Assembly: GCF_003201595.1 (NCBI RefSeq)
Contig: NZ_QJJS01000005.1
Span: 212,688-276,687, forward strand
Direction: 5' to 3'
DNA from: Sphaerotilus hippei
GTDB taxonomy: Bacteria > Pseudomonadota > Gammaproteobacteria > Burkholderiales > Burkholderiaceae_C
DNA: 64,000 nucleotides
Shown: positions 16,971 through 33,079 of the stretch, piece after piece
Layout: each line of letters opens with the position of its first letter
Numbering within the stretch: the first letter of the stretch is position 1
Notes under the pieces: model-generated
Seen by the model: only the letters and a program-made list of their open reading frames with translations
Told to the model about the DNA's origin: nothing
Database searches by the model: none
Program-made: the position numbers and the translations under genes

Positions 16971-17527
16971 GCCGGATCCAGGCCGCCCGTCCCCTGGCAC
17001 TGGCCGCGCTGGCACTGGCCACGCTGCTGACCGCCGGCTGCGGTGACACCCATGAAGAACTGCAGGCCTGGATGGACCAGCAGCGGCTCGAGGTCCGGCC
17101 GCGGGTCTCGCCGTTGGTGCCTCCGCGCAAGTTCGATCCCCAGCCTTACCTGGCCTCGCTGACGGTCGATCCGTTCAGCAACCAGAAGCTGCAGGTGGCG
17201 ATCAAGCAGGAGGACCGGCAGCCCAATTCGGTGCTGGCCGCGGAGATGAACCGGCGGCGCGAGCCGCTGGAGGCGTACACGCTCGACTCGCTCGTCATGG
17301 TCGGCAGCGTCGTGCGCGGTGGGGTGCCCCACGCCCTGCTGAAGGCCGACAGCCTGCTCTACCAGGTCCGGGTCGGCAACTACCTGGGTCAGAACTTCGG
17401 TCGCGTGACCCGCATCAGCGAAACAGAAATCACATTGCGCGAAATCGTGCAGGACGCCGTGGGGGAGTGGGTTGAACGCTCCGCCACGCTGACCCTCCAG
17501 GAGCGTGCTCAGGAGAAGGGTCGATGA
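16967..17527 (+). CDS. pilP: Type IV pilus lipoprotein PilP
   Basis: PilP is the lipid-anchored protein that connects PilNO to the PilQ secretin. The 186-residue precursor has a signal peptide and lipobox LTAGC with C25. A disordered stretch follows, then the beta-sandwich domain (YTLDSLVMVGSV...ALLKADSLLYQVRVGNYLGQNFGRV) that contacts PilQ. It is translationally coupled at both ends by ATGA overlaps. Confidence 0.95.
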   Translation: MSRIQAARPLALAALALATLLTAGCGDTHEELQAWMDQQRLEVRPRVSPLVPPRKFDPQPYLASLTVDPFSNQKLQVAIKQEDRQPNSVLAAEMNRRREPLEAYTLDSLVMVGSVVRGGVPHALLKADSLLYQVRVGNYLGQNFGRVTRISETEITLREIVQDAVGEWVERSATLTLQERAQEKGR

Positions 17528-19704
17528 AGCAGATCCAGGAGAAGTCCACCATGTCCCATTGGCCTACGCGTCTGGCGGCGCTGTTCGCGTGCGCTCTCGT
17601 GCCCGCGGCGGCGTGGGCCGAATCGGTCGTGCAATCCGTGTCCGGATCCCAGCAAGGCAGTGGTGAGGTCATCCGCATCGAGCTGTCCGAGGCCCTGGCG
17701 CAGCTGCCCCGCGGTTTTGCGCTGCAATCGCCGGCCCGCATCGCGCTGGACCTGCCGGGCGTGACCAACGCCACCGGCCGCAGTTCACATGAGCTCAACC
17801 TGGCCAACCTGCGATCGGTCGCGCTGGCCCAGGCCGGTGACCGCACCCGCCTGGTGCTCAACCTGAAGCAGTACACCGGCTACCGCACCGAGCTGCAGGG
17901 CAAGACCCTGGTGGTGCGGCTCGACCCCGCGGTCATTCCGCAGCCCGGCGCCAGGGTGGCGGCGGCCGATCCGGCCATCCACTTCTCCGACAGCCGCAAT
18001 GCGCAGGTCGAGGAGGTGCAGGGCATCGATTTCCGTCGGGGCCAGGAAGGTGCCGGCCGCGTGGTGGTCGATCTGGCCAACCCGCAGATCGGGGTCGACA
18101 TCCGCCAGATGGGCCAGAACCTGGTGGTCGAGTTCCTGCGCTCGACCTTGCCGGAAGCGCTGCGCCGCCGTCTCGACGTGACCGACTTCGGCACGCCCGT
18201 GCAGCGGGTGACCACGACCCAGGCCGGTGACCGGGTGCGCATGGTGATCGAGCCGCGTGGTGCCTGGGAGCACAGTGCCTACCAGACCGATTCCCAGTTC
18301 GTGCTCGAGGTCCGCCCCGTCAAGGTCGATCCGAACAAGCTCACCCAGGGCGCGGGCTACAGCGGCGAGAAGCTGACGCTGAACTTCCAGAGCATCGAGG
18401 TGCGCTCGCTGCTCCAGGTCATCGCCGACTTCACGAACTTCAACATCGTCACCAGCGACACGGTCACCGGCAACGTCACGCTGCGCCTGAAGGACGTGCC
18501 CTGGGACCAGGCCCTGGACATCATCATGCAGGCCAAGGGCCTGGGCGTGCGCAAGAACGGCAACGTGCTGTGGGTCGCCCCCAAGGACGAACTGGCTGCC
18601 AAGGAGAAGCAGGACCTCGAGGCCAAGGCCCAGGTCACGGCGCTGGAGCCGCTGCGCTCGCAGGCCTTCCAGCTCAACTATGCCAAGGCCGAGGACGTCG
18701 CGCGCAGCCTGGGCGGCCAGCAGTCCGCGACCGGCTCCACCGCCAGCGGGGCCGGCACCCGCATCCTGTCCGTCCGGGGCAGCGTGTTTGCCGAGACCCG
18801 CACCAACCAGCTCTTCATCAGCGACATCCCGAGCAAGCTCGAGGAGATCGGCCAGCTGATCGGAAAGATCGACATCCCGGTGCGCCAGGTGATGATCGAG
18901 GCGCGCATCGTCGAGGCCGAGGACACCTGGGGCCGTGCGCTCGGGGTCAAGCTCGGGGCGACCGACCTGCGCGCCCAGCAGGGCGGCACGCCCGGCTGGA
19001 GCGTGGGCGGCAGCAACCGGATCGCCATCGGCGGCAACTACCTGTCCAACGGCTACCAGACCTCGCAGACCAGCACGACGGTGGACTACAGCAACACCCA
19101 GTTCGTCAGCCTGCCCGCGGACACCTCGTCTCTGGGTGCGACGGCCGCGACCTTCGCGCTGTCGCTGTTCGGGGCGTCCTCGAACCGTTTCCTGAACCTG
19201 GAGCTGTCGGCGCTGGAGTCCGAGGGCAAGGGCAAGCTGGTCTCCAGCCCGAGGGTGATCACGGCCGACCAGAAGAGCGCGCTGATCGAGCAGGGCACCG
19301 AACTGCCCTACCAGTCGGCCACCTCCAGCGGTGCCACCGCGGTGTCCTTCCGCAAGGCCAACCTGAAGCTCGAGGTCATCCCCCAGATCACGCCGGAGGG
19401 CAACATCATCATGGACGTCGACGTGAACAAGGACAGCGTCGGCCAATCGACCTCGGCCGGTTTTGCGATCAACACCAAACACGTCAAGACCCAGGTGCTG
19501 GTGGAGAACGGCGGCACGGTCGTGATCGGCGGCATCTTCGAAGTCAGCGAGATCGAATCCATCAACAAGGTCCCGGTGCTCGGTGACGTGCCCTACCTGG
19601 GCGTGCTGTTCCGCAACAAGACCCGCAAGTCGAGCAAGACCGAACTGCTGGTCTTCCTGACGCCGAAGGTGATCACGGATCGCAATGCGCCGGCGGGGCG
19701 CTGA
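17524..19704 (+). CDS. pilQ: Type IV pilus secretin PilQ
   Basis: PilQ forms the outer-membrane channel through which the pilus passes. The 726-residue precursor has a signal peptide, two AMIN domains for peptidoglycan binding (about 35-270), an STN/N0 domain (YSGEKLTLNFQSIEVRSLLQVIADFT), an N1 domain and the C-terminal secretin domain with VMIEARIVEAEDTWGRALGV and VPVLGDVPYLGVLFRN. The start overlapping pilP has AGGAGA at 17511-17516. A second ATG at 17551 would place the signal peptide directly at the N-terminus and is also possible. Confidence 0.96.
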   Translation: MKQIQEKSTMSHWPTRLAALFACALVPAAAWAESVVQSVSGSQQGSGEVIRIELSEALAQLPRGFALQSPARIALDLPGVTNATGRSSHELNLANLRSVALAQAGDRTRLVLNLKQYTGYRTELQGKTLVVRLDPAVIPQPGARVAAADPAIHFSDSRNAQVEEVQGIDFRRGQEGAGRVVVDLANPQIGVDIRQMGQNLVVEFLRSTLPEALRRRLDVTDFGTPVQRVTTTQAGDRVRMVIEPRGAWEHSAYQTDSQFVLEVRPVKVDPNKLTQGAGYSGEKLTLNFQSIEVRSLLQVIADFTNFNIVTSDTVTGNVTLRLKDVPWDQALDIIMQAKGLGVRKNGNVLWVAPKDELAAKEKQDLEAKAQVTALEPLRSQAFQLNYAKAEDVARSLGGQQSATGSTASGAGTRILSVRGSVFAETRTNQLFISDIPSKLEEIGQLIGKIDIPVRQVMIEARIVEAEDTWGRALGVKLGATDLRAQQGGTPGWSVGGSNRIAIGGNYLSNGYQTSQTSTTVDYSNTQFVSLPADTSSLGATAATFALSLFGASSNRFLNLELSALESEGKGKLVSSPRVITADQKSALIEQGTELPYQSATSSGATAVSFRKANLKLEVIPQITPEGNIIMDVDVNKDSVGQSTSAGFAINTKHVKTQVLVENGGTVVIGGIFEVSEIESINKVPVLGDVPYLGVLFRNKTRKSSKTELLVFLTPKVITDRNAPAGR

Positions 19705-19738
19705 GATCGAGATAACAAAAAGACAGGGGAAGCGAGTG

Positions 19739-21715
19739 ATGATTGCAGTGAATATGGTGGCGCGCGTTCTGTGTGCTGTGGCCGCAGCCACGCTGGTGGC
19801 CTGCGGCGGTGGAGGCGGTGCCTCTGGTTCATCGGTCTTTGATGGAACCGGCTCCACGGGAACGTCCACAACGACGAGCGAGACCGTTTCATCTTCCACG
19901 GCAGGTACGGTCGTCCTGAGTTTGTCGAGCAGCACCGTGAGTGCCTCCACGCCTGGCACGGTCTCTGCCCTGGTGAAAAAATCCGATGGCACGCCGATGA
20001 GTGGTGTGATCGTCCGATTTGCCGTGACGGCCGGCAAGGCGACGGTGTCTCCGGACAGTGTATTGACCGACACGAATGGAGTTGCCGCGGCCAGTATTAC
20101 CCCGGTGTCCGGGACGCTCGGTGCCGATTACGTCACGGCAGCAGCGGAGTTGTCGAGCACCTCGACCCTGAGCACTCGGGCTGCATTCACCGTTTCTGCT
20201 GTCGATGTCGCCCTGGCCAACATGACGGCATCTCCTGCGCCCATCGATGCTTACGGGGCATCGGCCATTGGTGTCGACGTCACCGGGGCCTCGGCGACGT
20301 CGCCCGTGACCGTGAACTTCTCGTCGACCTGCGCGAGCTCCGGTAAGGCGGTGCTCTCGCCGACGACGGTGACGGTGACCGGCACCACCGCCTCGATCAC
20401 TTATCAGGACAAGGGCTGTGCGGGCACTGACCGCATCAGTGCCTCCATCGTCGGGACCAGTCAGCAACGTCAGGTTGACCTTGTCGTGGCTGCGCCCGTG
20501 GCGTTGGCGCTTGAATACGTGTCGTCTTCGCCAGAAAAGATCTGTCTGGCAGGCAGCGGCTGTGATGAATCCGCGGTCGTCAAGTTCCGCCTCCGGGACC
20601 AGTACGCCAACCCGGTGGCTGGCAGCACCGTGAACTTCTCGCTCGACATCGCGGGTGTCGCCACGCTGTATCCCTTGAGCCAGCAGACCCAGACCGATAC
20701 CTCGGGCATCGCGCAGGTTTCGGTGAAGTCGGGGTCCATCCCGACGCCGGTGCGTGTCCGTGCGGAGTACACCACGCCTGCCGGTACCAAACTTTCGACC
20801 GTCTCCAATGTGCTGGCGATCAATGCCGGCCTGCCGACCCAGCGTGCGGTCAGTTTTTCTGCCGCGACCTACAACGTTGATGGCTGGTCGGTCGACGGGA
20901 CGGAAAGCGCGATTCGTGTGCAACTCAATGACCGATTCGGCAATCCTGTGCCTGATGGCACTTCCGTCAGTTTTGTCGCCGAAGGTGCGAGTGTCATTCC
21001 GGCTCGCTGCACGACGGTCAGCGGAGTTTGTTCCGTCAAGTTCGTGACGAGCAACTATCGGCCGCCAAATGGTCGGGTCACGGTGGTCGCATTTGCGCAG
21101 GGCGAAGAATCTTTCGTCGATAGCAGTGGCGATAATCTTTACACTGCAGGCGAGTCATTCGATGATCTGGGCGAGGTTTTTGTCGACAAAGACGAAAATT
21201 CGTCGCTGGATACGGCGACTGGCGAGTACCTCGCCGGCTCGGCTAAGAACGGTGTCTGGGATGGAAATTCCTACGTGAGGGTGAGCCGGGTGTTCACCCT
21301 GTCGAACAGTGCTGCCGAGCCCAGGCTGTTCGCGTTTGATAGTGTCCTCGGGTGTGATGCCAAAAGCACGGCGGCCTTGACGACGCTGAGTGCGTTGAGT
21401 TTGCGGCCGAGCTTGGCCAGCTGCCGAGTCTCGCAATTGATCTGCATTCGGGATGCCAATATCGCTGCAGATGCTCTGGGTGGCAATCCAATACCGGCGG
21501 GAGCCACATTGACCGCGACGACGAAGGCCAAGGGGGCTGCCGTCAGCGTGGACTTCACGCCGATTCCATCGACGGTCACTGGGGCAACGGCTCACCGCGT
21601 GACGGCTGAGCTGAGTGACTGTTCGAAAGCGCTGGAGGCGTCGGGTCCTCTGGACCTGGAGATCAAGATGCCTGCGGGTCAGACCTACACGTTCGACATC
21701 GGGATGGTCCAGTAG
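19739..21715 (+). CDS. Ig-like-domain (Big_1-type) lipoprotein encoded behind pilQ
   Basis: The 658-residue product has a signal peptide with lipobox LVAC (C22), a Gly-rich linker and a Ser/Thr-rich stalk. Three or four repeated bacterial Ig-like modules follow (roughly 45-135, 150-245, 246-350, 350-455), seen from the recurring pattern of D.YGNPV..G..V.F and a closing TD..G.A. signature. A stretch near 458-500 rich in Asp, Asn and Glu (SSGDNLYTAGESFDDLGE) resembles calcium-binding loops. Codon use is visibly less GC-biased than in the pil genes. It lies 34 bases after pilQ and before a strong terminator, so it probably belongs to the pil operon. A role in surface adhesion or pilus function is inference only. 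Confidence 0.78.
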   Translation: MIAVNMVARVLCAVAAATLVACGGGGGASGSSVFDGTGSTGTSTTTSETVSSSTAGTVVLSLSSSTVSASTPGTVSALVKKSDGTPMSGVIVRFAVTAGKATVSPDSVLTDTNGVAAASITPVSGTLGADYVTAAAELSSTSTLSTRAAFTVSAVDVALANMTASPAPIDAYGASAIGVDVTGASATSPVTVNFSSTCASSGKAVLSPTTVTVTGTTASITYQDKGCAGTDRISASIVGTSQQRQVDLVVAAPVALALEYVSSSPEKICLAGSGCDESAVVKFRLRDQYANPVAGSTVNFSLDIAGVATLYPLSQQTQTDTSGIAQVSVKSGSIPTPVRVRAEYTTPAGTKLSTVSNVLAINAGLPTQRAVSFSAATYNVDGWSVDGTESAIRVQLNDRFGNPVPDGTSVSFVAEGASVIPARCTTVSGVCSVKFVTSNYRPPNGRVTVVAFAQGEESFVDSSGDNLYTAGESFDDLGEVFVDKDENSSLDTATGEYLAGSAKNGVWDGNSYVRVSRVFTLSNSAAEPRLFAFDSVLGCDAKSTAALTTLSALSLRPSLASCRVSQLICIRDANIAADALGGNPIPAGATLTATTKAKGAAVSVDFTPIPSTVTGATAHRVTAELSDCSKALEASGPLDLEIKMPAGQTYTFDIGMVQ

Positions 21716-21757
21716 GGAGGCGGGCTGCTGCGGGCGATCCCGATAGACTGTCGTCCC

Positions 21758-21775
21758 GTGTCAGATCCCTGACAC
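21758..21775. promoter_or_regulatory. Perfect dyad upstream of aroK
   Basis: GTGTCAG and CTGACAC form a perfect seven-base inverted repeat around ATCC, 42 bases after the Ig-like lipoprotein stop and 25 bases before a terminator. It could be an operator or a short hairpin; the protein that might bind is unknown. Confidence 0.4.
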
Positions 21776-21800
21776 CGCTGTCTCCGTCCCTTAGGCGTTG

Positions 21801-21840
21801 CGGCCGTCGAATCCACAGGGTTCGATGGCCGTTTCGTTTC
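21801..21840 (+). terminator. Intrinsic terminator closing the pil operon
   Basis: A 14-base stem (21801-21814 with 21818-21831, two G-U pairs) with a three-base loop is followed by TTTCGTTTC. It separates pilMNOPQ and the lipoprotein from aroK, whose ATG is only 27 bases downstream. Expression of aroK must come from read-through or a promoter overlapping this hairpin. Confidence 0.8.
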
Positions 21841-21867
21841 GATGCTGCGCTCAACGCACCTGTGGTC

Positions 21868-22464
21868 ATGCCTGATCCGTCCGTTCCTCCGTCGTCTGGG
21901 GTTCCGCCCCTGCCCATCATCAGCCTGGTCGCCATGCCCGGCGCCGGCAAGACCACGGCCGGTCGCCAGCTGGCGCACATGCTGGGGGTGCCGTTTGCCG
22001 ATGTGGACGTCGAGATCGAGCGGCGCATCGGCTGCAGCATCCGGTCGTTCTTCGAGCAGCATGGCGAGGTCGCGTTCCGGCAGATCGAGGCCGACACGAT
22101 CGCCGAGCTCGTGAAGCGGCCGGCCCATGTGCTGGCCACCGGTGGCGGTGCGGTGCTGAGGCCCGAGAACCGGGCGGCACTGAAGGCCAACACCGTCGTG
22201 CTCTACCTGCGCGCGACGCCCGAGGAGCTGTACCGGCGCCTGCGCCACGATACGCAGCGCCCGCTGCTGCAGGTGGCCGATCCGCTGCGCAAGCTGCGCG
22301 AGCTCTACCGCGACCGTGATCCGCTCTATCAGGAAGTGGCGCACTACACCGTCGAGACCGGCCGGCCGTCGGTCAGCCACATGGTCAACATGATCCTGAT
22401 GCAGCTGGAGCTGGCGGGGGTCGTCGACAACCAGCTGGTCAAGTCGGCCACGCTGAGGCACTGA
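21868..22464 (+). CDS. aroK: Shikimate kinase
   Basis: AroK phosphorylates shikimate with ATP in the aromatic amino-acid pathway. The ATG at 21868 gives 198 residues; a GTG two codons earlier is possible. The Walker A is MPGAGKTT (24-30), where the usual Gly before this loop is Met. DVDVEIERRIG, the FRQIEADTI shikimate-binding segment, the GGGAVL motif and the lid region RRLRHDTQRPLL are all present. The pilQ-aroK-aroB order is conserved in proteobacteria, here interrupted by the lipoprotein gene. Confidence 0.94.
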   Translation: MPDPSVPPSSGVPPLPIISLVAMPGAGKTTAGRQLAHMLGVPFADVDVEIERRIGCSIRSFFEQHGEVAFRQIEADTIAELVKRPAHVLATGGGAVLRPENRAALKANTVVLYLRATPEELYRRLRHDTQRPLLQVADPLRKLRELYRDRDPLYQEVAHYTVETGRPSVSHMVNMILMQLELAGVVDNQLVKSATLRH

Positions 22465-22517
22465 GGGGCGGCGGGTGCGGCGGCCTGGCGGGGCAGGGCA
22501 CTCGTTAAACTCGCTGC

Positions 22518-23639
22518 ATGAACGCCAAGACCGCTCCTGCTTCGCCGACGGCTGCCGCCGATCCTGTCACGGTCCGTGTCGACCTGGGGGACCGCAGCTA
22601 CGACATCCTGATCGGGTCGGGCCTGCTCGATCGTGCCGAGACCTGGGCCGGGCTGCCTCGCGCGTCGACCGCCCTGATCGTCACCAACACCACGGTGGCC
22701 CCGCTCTACGCCGAGCGGGTGCAGGCGGCGCTGCAGCCGCATTACCCGCGCGTGCGGGTGCTGGCGCTGCCGGACGGCGAGGCCCACAAGGATGCGGCCA
22801 CGCTCGAGCGGATCTACGACGAGCTGCTTGGCCAGGCCTGCGACCGCAAGACGGTGCTGTTCGCGCTGGGCGGCGGCGTGGTGGGCGACATGACGGGTTT
22901 TGCCGCGGCCTGCTACATGCGCGGCGTGCCCTTCGTGCAGGTGCCGACCACCCTGCTGGCCCAGGTCGATTCGTCGGTGGGCGGCAAGACCGCGATCAAC
23001 CACCCGATGGGCAAGAACATGATCGGCGCGTTCTACCAGCCGCAGCGGGTGATCTGCGACCTGGACACGCTGGACACGCTGCCGATCCGGGAGCTGTCGG
23101 CGGGCCTGGCCGAGGTGATCAAGTACGGCCCGATCGCGGACCCCGAGTTCCTGTCCTGGATCGAGGCGCACATCGACGCGCTGATGGCCCGTGACAAGGT
23201 GGCGCTGGCGCATGCGGTGCGCCGCTCCTGCGAGATCAAGGCGGCCGTGGTCGGCAGCGACGAGCGGGAAGGGGGCGTGCGCGCCATCCTGAACTTCGGC
23301 CACACCTTCGGCCACGCGATCGAGGCGGGCCTGGGCTACGGCGAGTGGCTGCACGGCGAGGGCGTGGGCTGTGGCATGGTCATGGCGGCCGAGCTGTCGG
23401 TGCGGCTGGGGCTGATGCCGGCGGCTTTCCGCGAGCGCCTCGAGGCGCTCTGCGTGCGGGCCGGCCTGCCGGTGCGGGGTCCGGCGCTGGGGGCGGCGCG
23501 TTACCTGGAGCTGATGCGCGTGGACAAGAAGGCCGAGGGGGGCGAGATCCGCTTCGTCGTGATCGATCGCCTGGGCTCGGCCCGCATGCAGGGTGCGCCC
23601 GACACGATGGTCACCGGCGTGCTGGATGCCTGCTGCTGA
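22518..23639 (+). CDS. aroB: 3-dehydroquinate synthase
   Basis: AroB converts DAHP to 3-dehydroquinate using NAD and a divalent metal. The 373-residue protein has DGEAHKD, the NAD-binding [32 protein letters not shown], and zinc ligands in LAEVIKYG and the [10 protein letters not shown] motif. It lies 53 bases after aroK. Its last 14 bases overlap the start chosen for dgt. Confidence 0.96.
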   Translation: MNAKTAPASPTAAADPVTVRVDLGDRSYDILIGSGLLDRAETWAGLPRASTALIVTNTTVAPLYAERVQAALQPHYPRVRVLALPDGEAHKDAATLERIYDELLGQACDRKTVLFALGGGVVGDMTGFAAACYMRGVPFVQVPTTLLAQVDSSVGGKTAINHPMGKNMIGAFYQPQRVICDLDTLDTLPIRELSAGLAEVIKYGPIADPEFLSWIEAHIDALMARDKVALAHAVRRSCEIKAAVVGSDEREGGVRAILNFGHTFGHAIEAGLGYGEWLHGEGVGCGMVMAAELSVRLGLMPAAFRERLEALCVRAGLPVRGPALGAARYLELMRVDKKAEGGEIRFVVIDRLGSARMQGAPDTMVTGVLDACC

Positions 23640-24822
23640 ATCCCGCCGCACGAGCGCCGGCGCCCGTGCGCCGGCCGGGGTGCTGGCGCCGTACGCCTCG
23701 CGTCCCGAGACCGGCCGCGGCCGGCGCCATGCGGAGCCGCCGGCTCCGACCCGCAACGACTACCAGCGTGACCGTGACCGCATCGTGCACAGCACGGCGT
23801 TCCGGCGGCTGGTCTACAAGACCCAGGTCTTCCTCAACCACGAGGGCGATCTGTTCCGCACCCGGCTGACCCACTCGCTGGAGGTGGCGCAGCTGGGGCG
23901 CTCGATCGCCCGCAGCCTCGGGCTGCACGAGGATCTGGTCGAGGCCATCGCGCTGGCCCACGACCTGGGTCACACCCCTTTCGGCCATGCCGGCCAGGAC
24001 GAGCTGCACGCCTGCATGGCGCCCTACGGCGGCTTCGAGCACAACCTGCAGAGCCTGCGCGTGATCGACGTGCTGGAGCAGCGTTACCCGACCTTCGATG
24101 GCCTGAACCTGAGCTTCGAGACCCGCGAGGGGGTGCTCAAGCACTGCTCGAAGCGGGTCGCCCGCTGGATCGAGGCGCACGAGCCGGGAGGCATCGGCCG
24201 GCGTTTCCTGGATCGCACCCAGCCCAGCCTGGAGGCGCAGCTGGCCAACCTGGCCGACGAGATCGCCTACAACGCCCACGATGTCGACGACGGGGTGCGT
24301 TCGGGGCTGATCACGATCGACCAGCTCTGCTCGGTGCCGCTGTTCGCGCGTTTCCACGCCGAGGCGCTGGGCGAGCACCCCGGGCTGGCGCAGATGAAGC
24401 GCAGCCGGCTGCTGGCCGAGATCCTGCGGCGCATGCTGTCGGCGCAGGTCTACGACGTGATCGACGCGACCGGCGAGCGCCTGCGCCAGCAGCGTCCCGG
24501 ATCGGTCGAGGCCGTGCGGGCCGGGCCGGCGCTGGTGGGCTTCAGCCCGGAGATGCAGCGGGCCAGCCGCCAGCTCAAGCGTTTCCTGTTCCGGGCGCTC
24601 TACCGCCATCCCCAGGTGATGGACACCACCGGGCGGGCCTGCCGGGTGGTGCGCGAGCTGTTCGCCTGCTACGAGGCGGACCCGGGCGAGATGCCGCCCG
24701 AATACGCGCAGTCGCCGCTGCTGCGGCGTTCGGTGGCCGACTACATCGCCGGCATGACCGACCGGTTCGCCGTGCGCGAGCACGAACGGCTCACCGGCCT
24801 GCAGCTCTTCGCGTCGCCCTGA
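23626..24822 (+). CDS. dgt: Deoxyguanosinetriphosphate triphosphohydrolase-like protein
   Basis: Members of this HD-domain family hydrolyse dNTPs to nucleosides and triphosphate. The ATG at 23626 gives 398 residues and overlaps the end of aroB. Metal-binding residues appear in [25 protein letters not shown] and [16 protein letters not shown] Pro/Ala/Arg-rich leader of about 40 residues precedes the conserved [15 protein letters not shown]. The aroB-dgt pairing is common in Burkholderiales. The stop abuts that of cysK, which converges with no spacer. Confidence 0.92.
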   Translation: MPAAESRRTSAGARAPAGVLAPYASRPETGRGRRHAEPPAPTRNDYQRDRDRIVHSTAFRRLVYKTQVFLNHEGDLFRTRLTHSLEVAQLGRSIARSLGLHEDLVEAIALAHDLGHTPFGHAGQDELHACMAPYGGFEHNLQSLRVIDVLEQRYPTFDGLNLSFETREGVLKHCSKRVARWIEAHEPGGIGRRFLDRTQPSLEAQLANLADEIAYNAHDVDDGVRSGLITIDQLCSVPLFARFHAEALGEHPGLAQMKRSRLLAEILRRMLSAQVYDVIDATGERLRQQRPGSVEAVRAGPALVGFSPEMQRASRQLKRFLFRALYRHPQVMDTTGRACRVVRELFACYEADPGEMPPEYAQSPLLRRSVADYIAGMTDRFAVREHERLTGLQLFASP

Positions 24823-25746
24823 TCAGGCGGCCTCGACCGGCAGGAAGCCGTCGGTCGACAGGTAGCGCTCGCCGGTGTCGTAGTTGAAGCCCAGCACCCG
24901 GCTGCCGGCCGGCAGCTCGGCCAGCTTCTGGGCGATGGCCGCCAGCGTCGCGCCGCTGGAGATGCCCACCAGCAGGCCTTCCTCGCGGGCGCTGCGGCGG
25001 GCCATCTCCTTGGCCGCCTCGGCCTCGACCTGGATCACGCCGTCGAGCCATTCGGTCTTCAGGTTGGCCGGGATGAAGCCGGCGCCGATGCCCTGGATCG
25101 GGTGAGGCGAGGGCTTGCCGCCGCTGATCACCGGCGAGGCGGCCGGCTCGACCGCAAAGACCTTCAGCTGCGGCCAGGCGGTCTTGAGCACCTGGGCGCA
25201 GCCGCTGATGTGGCCGCCGGTGCCCACGCCGGTGATCAGCGCATCGAGGCCGTCGGGGAAGTCGGTCAGGATCTCCCGGGCGGTGGTGCGCACGTGCACG
25301 TCGATGTTGGCCGGATTCTCGAACTGCTGCGGCATCCAGGCCCCGGCCGTGCTGGCCACCAGTTCCTGGGCCTTCTCGATCGCGCCCTTCATGCCTTTCT
25401 CGCGCGGCGTCAGCACGAAGCGGGCACCGTAGGCCAGCATCAGGCGGCGGCGCTCCAGGCTCATGCTCTCGGGCATCACCAGCACCAGCGGATAGCCCTT
25501 GACGGCGGCCACCATCGCCAGGCCGACGCCGGTGTTGCCCGAGGTCGGCTCGATGATGGTGCTGCCCGGCTGCAGCGCGCCGCTGGCCTCGGCCGCCTCG
25601 ATCATCGCCAGCGCGATGCGGTCCTTGATCGAGCCGCCCGGGTTACTGCGCTCGGACTTGATCCAGACCTCGGCGTCGCCGAAGAGGCGGTTGATGCGGA
25701 TGTGGGGCGTCTGGCCGATGGTGGCCAGCACGTTGGCTGCTTTCAT
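24823..25746 (-). CDS. cysK: Cysteine synthase A (O-acetylserine sulfhydrylase)
   Basis: CysK makes cysteine from O-acetylserine and sulfide using pyridoxal phosphate. The ATG at 25744-25746 with AGGAGA at 25759-25754 gives 307 residues. The PLP lysine is K41 in [29 protein letters not shown], the phosphate loop [10 protein letters not shown] and VGISSGA are conserved. CysK rather than CysM is favoured by [14 protein letters not shown], though residues that separate the two are few. An ATG further upstream is not needed. Confidence 0.92.
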   Translation of the reverse strand: MKAANVLATIGQTPHIRINRLFGDAEVWIKSERSNPGGSIKDRIALAMIEAAEASGALQPGSTIIEPTSGNTGVGLAMVAAVKGYPLVLVMPESMSLERRRLMLAYGARFVLTPREKGMKGAIEKAQELVASTAGAWMPQQFENPANIDVHVRTTAREILTDFPDGLDALITGVGTGGHISGCAQVLKTAWPQLKVFAVEPAASPVISGGKPSPHPIQGIGAGFIPANLKTEWLDGVIQVEAEAAKEMARRSAREEGLLVGISSGATLAAIAQKLAELPAGSRVLGFNYDTGERYLSTDGFLPVEAA

Positions 25747-25784
25747 GACGACATCTCCTGTGAGGTCCGGGTGTTGTGCTGATT

Positions 25785-25799
25785 CTGTCGCATCGACAG
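25785..25799. promoter_or_regulatory. Short palindrome between cysK and the transposase gene
   Basis: CTGTCG and CGACAG form a perfect six-base inverted repeat around CAT, 39 bases before cysK and 46 bases before the divergent transposase start. It may be an operator or a remnant transposase recognition hairpin; nothing distinguishes these. Confidence 0.3.
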
Positions 25800-25844
25800 C
25801 GCCCACGCGCGGCGTCGACAATCGCGTTTTCCCCGGAACCGTCC

Positions 25845-26555
25845 ATGGCCCGCCTGTCCCGACTCGTGCTTCCCGGTCTGCCCCACCATGTCATCCAGCG
25901 GGGGCACAACCGCCAGGCCATCTTCCTCGACGATGCCGACCGGCAGGCCTATCTGGCGGCGCTGCAGGACGTCGCGGCCTCGCTGCGCGTGGCCGTGCAC
26001 GCCTACGTGCTGATGGCCGAGCATGTGCACCTGCTGCTGACGCCGCCCGACGAGGCCGCGCTGGGGCTGCTGATGCAGGGCCTGGGGCGGCGTTACGTGG
26101 CGGCGTTCAACCGCCGCCACGGCCGCAGCGGCACGATCTGGGAAGGGCGCTACCGGGCCACGGTGATCGAGCCCGAGCCCTACACGCTGCCCTGCATGCG
26201 CTACATCGAGCAGAACCCGGTGCGCGCCGGGCTGTGCCTGCATGCGGCCGACTGGCCGTGGTCCAGCGCCGCCCACCATGTCGGGCGCCGGCGTGATGCG
26301 CTGATCAGCGAGCCGATGCCGTTCTGGGCCCAGGGCAACACGCCGTTCGAGCGCGAGATGGCCTGGCAGCGCCTGCTCGACGAGCCGCTGCCCGATGTGC
26401 AGGTGCAACAGATGACCGACAGCGCCCTGAAGGGTTGGGTGCTGGGATCTGGCCCCTTCCTTGCACGTGTGGGCACCTCCACAGGGCGACCCGTCGCGCC
26501 CCGGCCCCGTGGGCGGCCCCGGCATGCACCGACTCGGGACGGCGGGGCCGCTTGA
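25845..26555 (+). CDS. REP-associated tyrosine transposase (IS200-like, RAYT family)
   Basis: This is a Y1 single-strand transposase of the IS200/IS605-like family that cuts DNA through a tyrosine. The ATG at 25845 gives 236 residues. The HUH pair is H60 and H62 in MAEHVHLLL, and the catalytic Tyr is Y120 in [12 protein letters not shown]. The N-terminus [19 protein letters not shown] is the standard RAYT start. The C-terminus is extended and Pro/Arg-rich. No complete transposon ends were found. Two imperfect copies of a 26-base motif follow the gene. It looks intact rather than decayed. Confidence 0.93.
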   Translation: MARLSRLVLPGLPHHVIQRGHNRQAIFLDDADRQAYLAALQDVAASLRVAVHAYVLMAEHVHLLLTPPDEAALGLLMQGLGRRYVAAFNRRHGRSGTIWEGRYRATVIEPEPYTLPCMRYIEQNPVRAGLCLHAADWPWSSAAHHVGRRRDALISEPMPFWAQGNTPFEREMAWQRLLDEPLPDVQVQQMTDSALKGWVLGSGPFLARVGTSTGRPVAPRPRGRPRHAPTRDGGAA

Positions 26556-26585
26556 CTCTCCGCTTTGGTGCCTGCGGCCCGCTTT

Positions 26586-26658
26586 GATCTGTCCCTAATT
26601 AAATTCTGCTGCTGATCGTTTGGTTTCTATTCGAGTCTGACCCCATTTTATTCTGCTT
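26586..26658 (+). repeat. Two imperfect copies of an AT-rich motif behind the transposase
   Basis: Copy 1 (26586-26612) reads GATCTGTCCCTAATT then AAATTCTGCTG. Copy 2 (26633-26658) reads GAGTCTGACCCC then ATTTTATTCTGCTT. They align over most of their length and are much AT-richer than the flanks. Position directly after a RAYT gene suggests they are residues of its element ends. Confidence 0.55.
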
Positions 26659-26685
26659 GAGGGTCAGTGAGCGCTGCTGTAAATT
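26657..26685 (+). promoter_or_regulatory. Sigma-70-like promoter of gltBD
   Basis: TTGAGG (26657-26662) and TAAATT (26680-26685) are 17 bases apart, each with four consensus matches, 39 bases before the gltB ATG. The -35 box touches the second transposase-associated motif. Confidence 0.5.
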
Positions 26686-26723
26686 CGCGCAGTTTTCTAT
26701 CCCGTCATTCGTAGGAGTGCGCC

Positions 26724-31487
<4,764 letters not shown>

Positions 31488-31561
31488 TTGTGGAGCCCCG
31501 GCCGCAGCCGCGACACGCGCTGCGGCCGTCCTGACAGAACTATCGCGAGAGTGGACGCATC

Positions 31562-33028
<1,467 letters not shown>

Positions 33029-33079
33029 TCGCCGGGCCGGTGCGTCCGCCTTGCGGCGAGACGCGTCACCGCCATGCCG

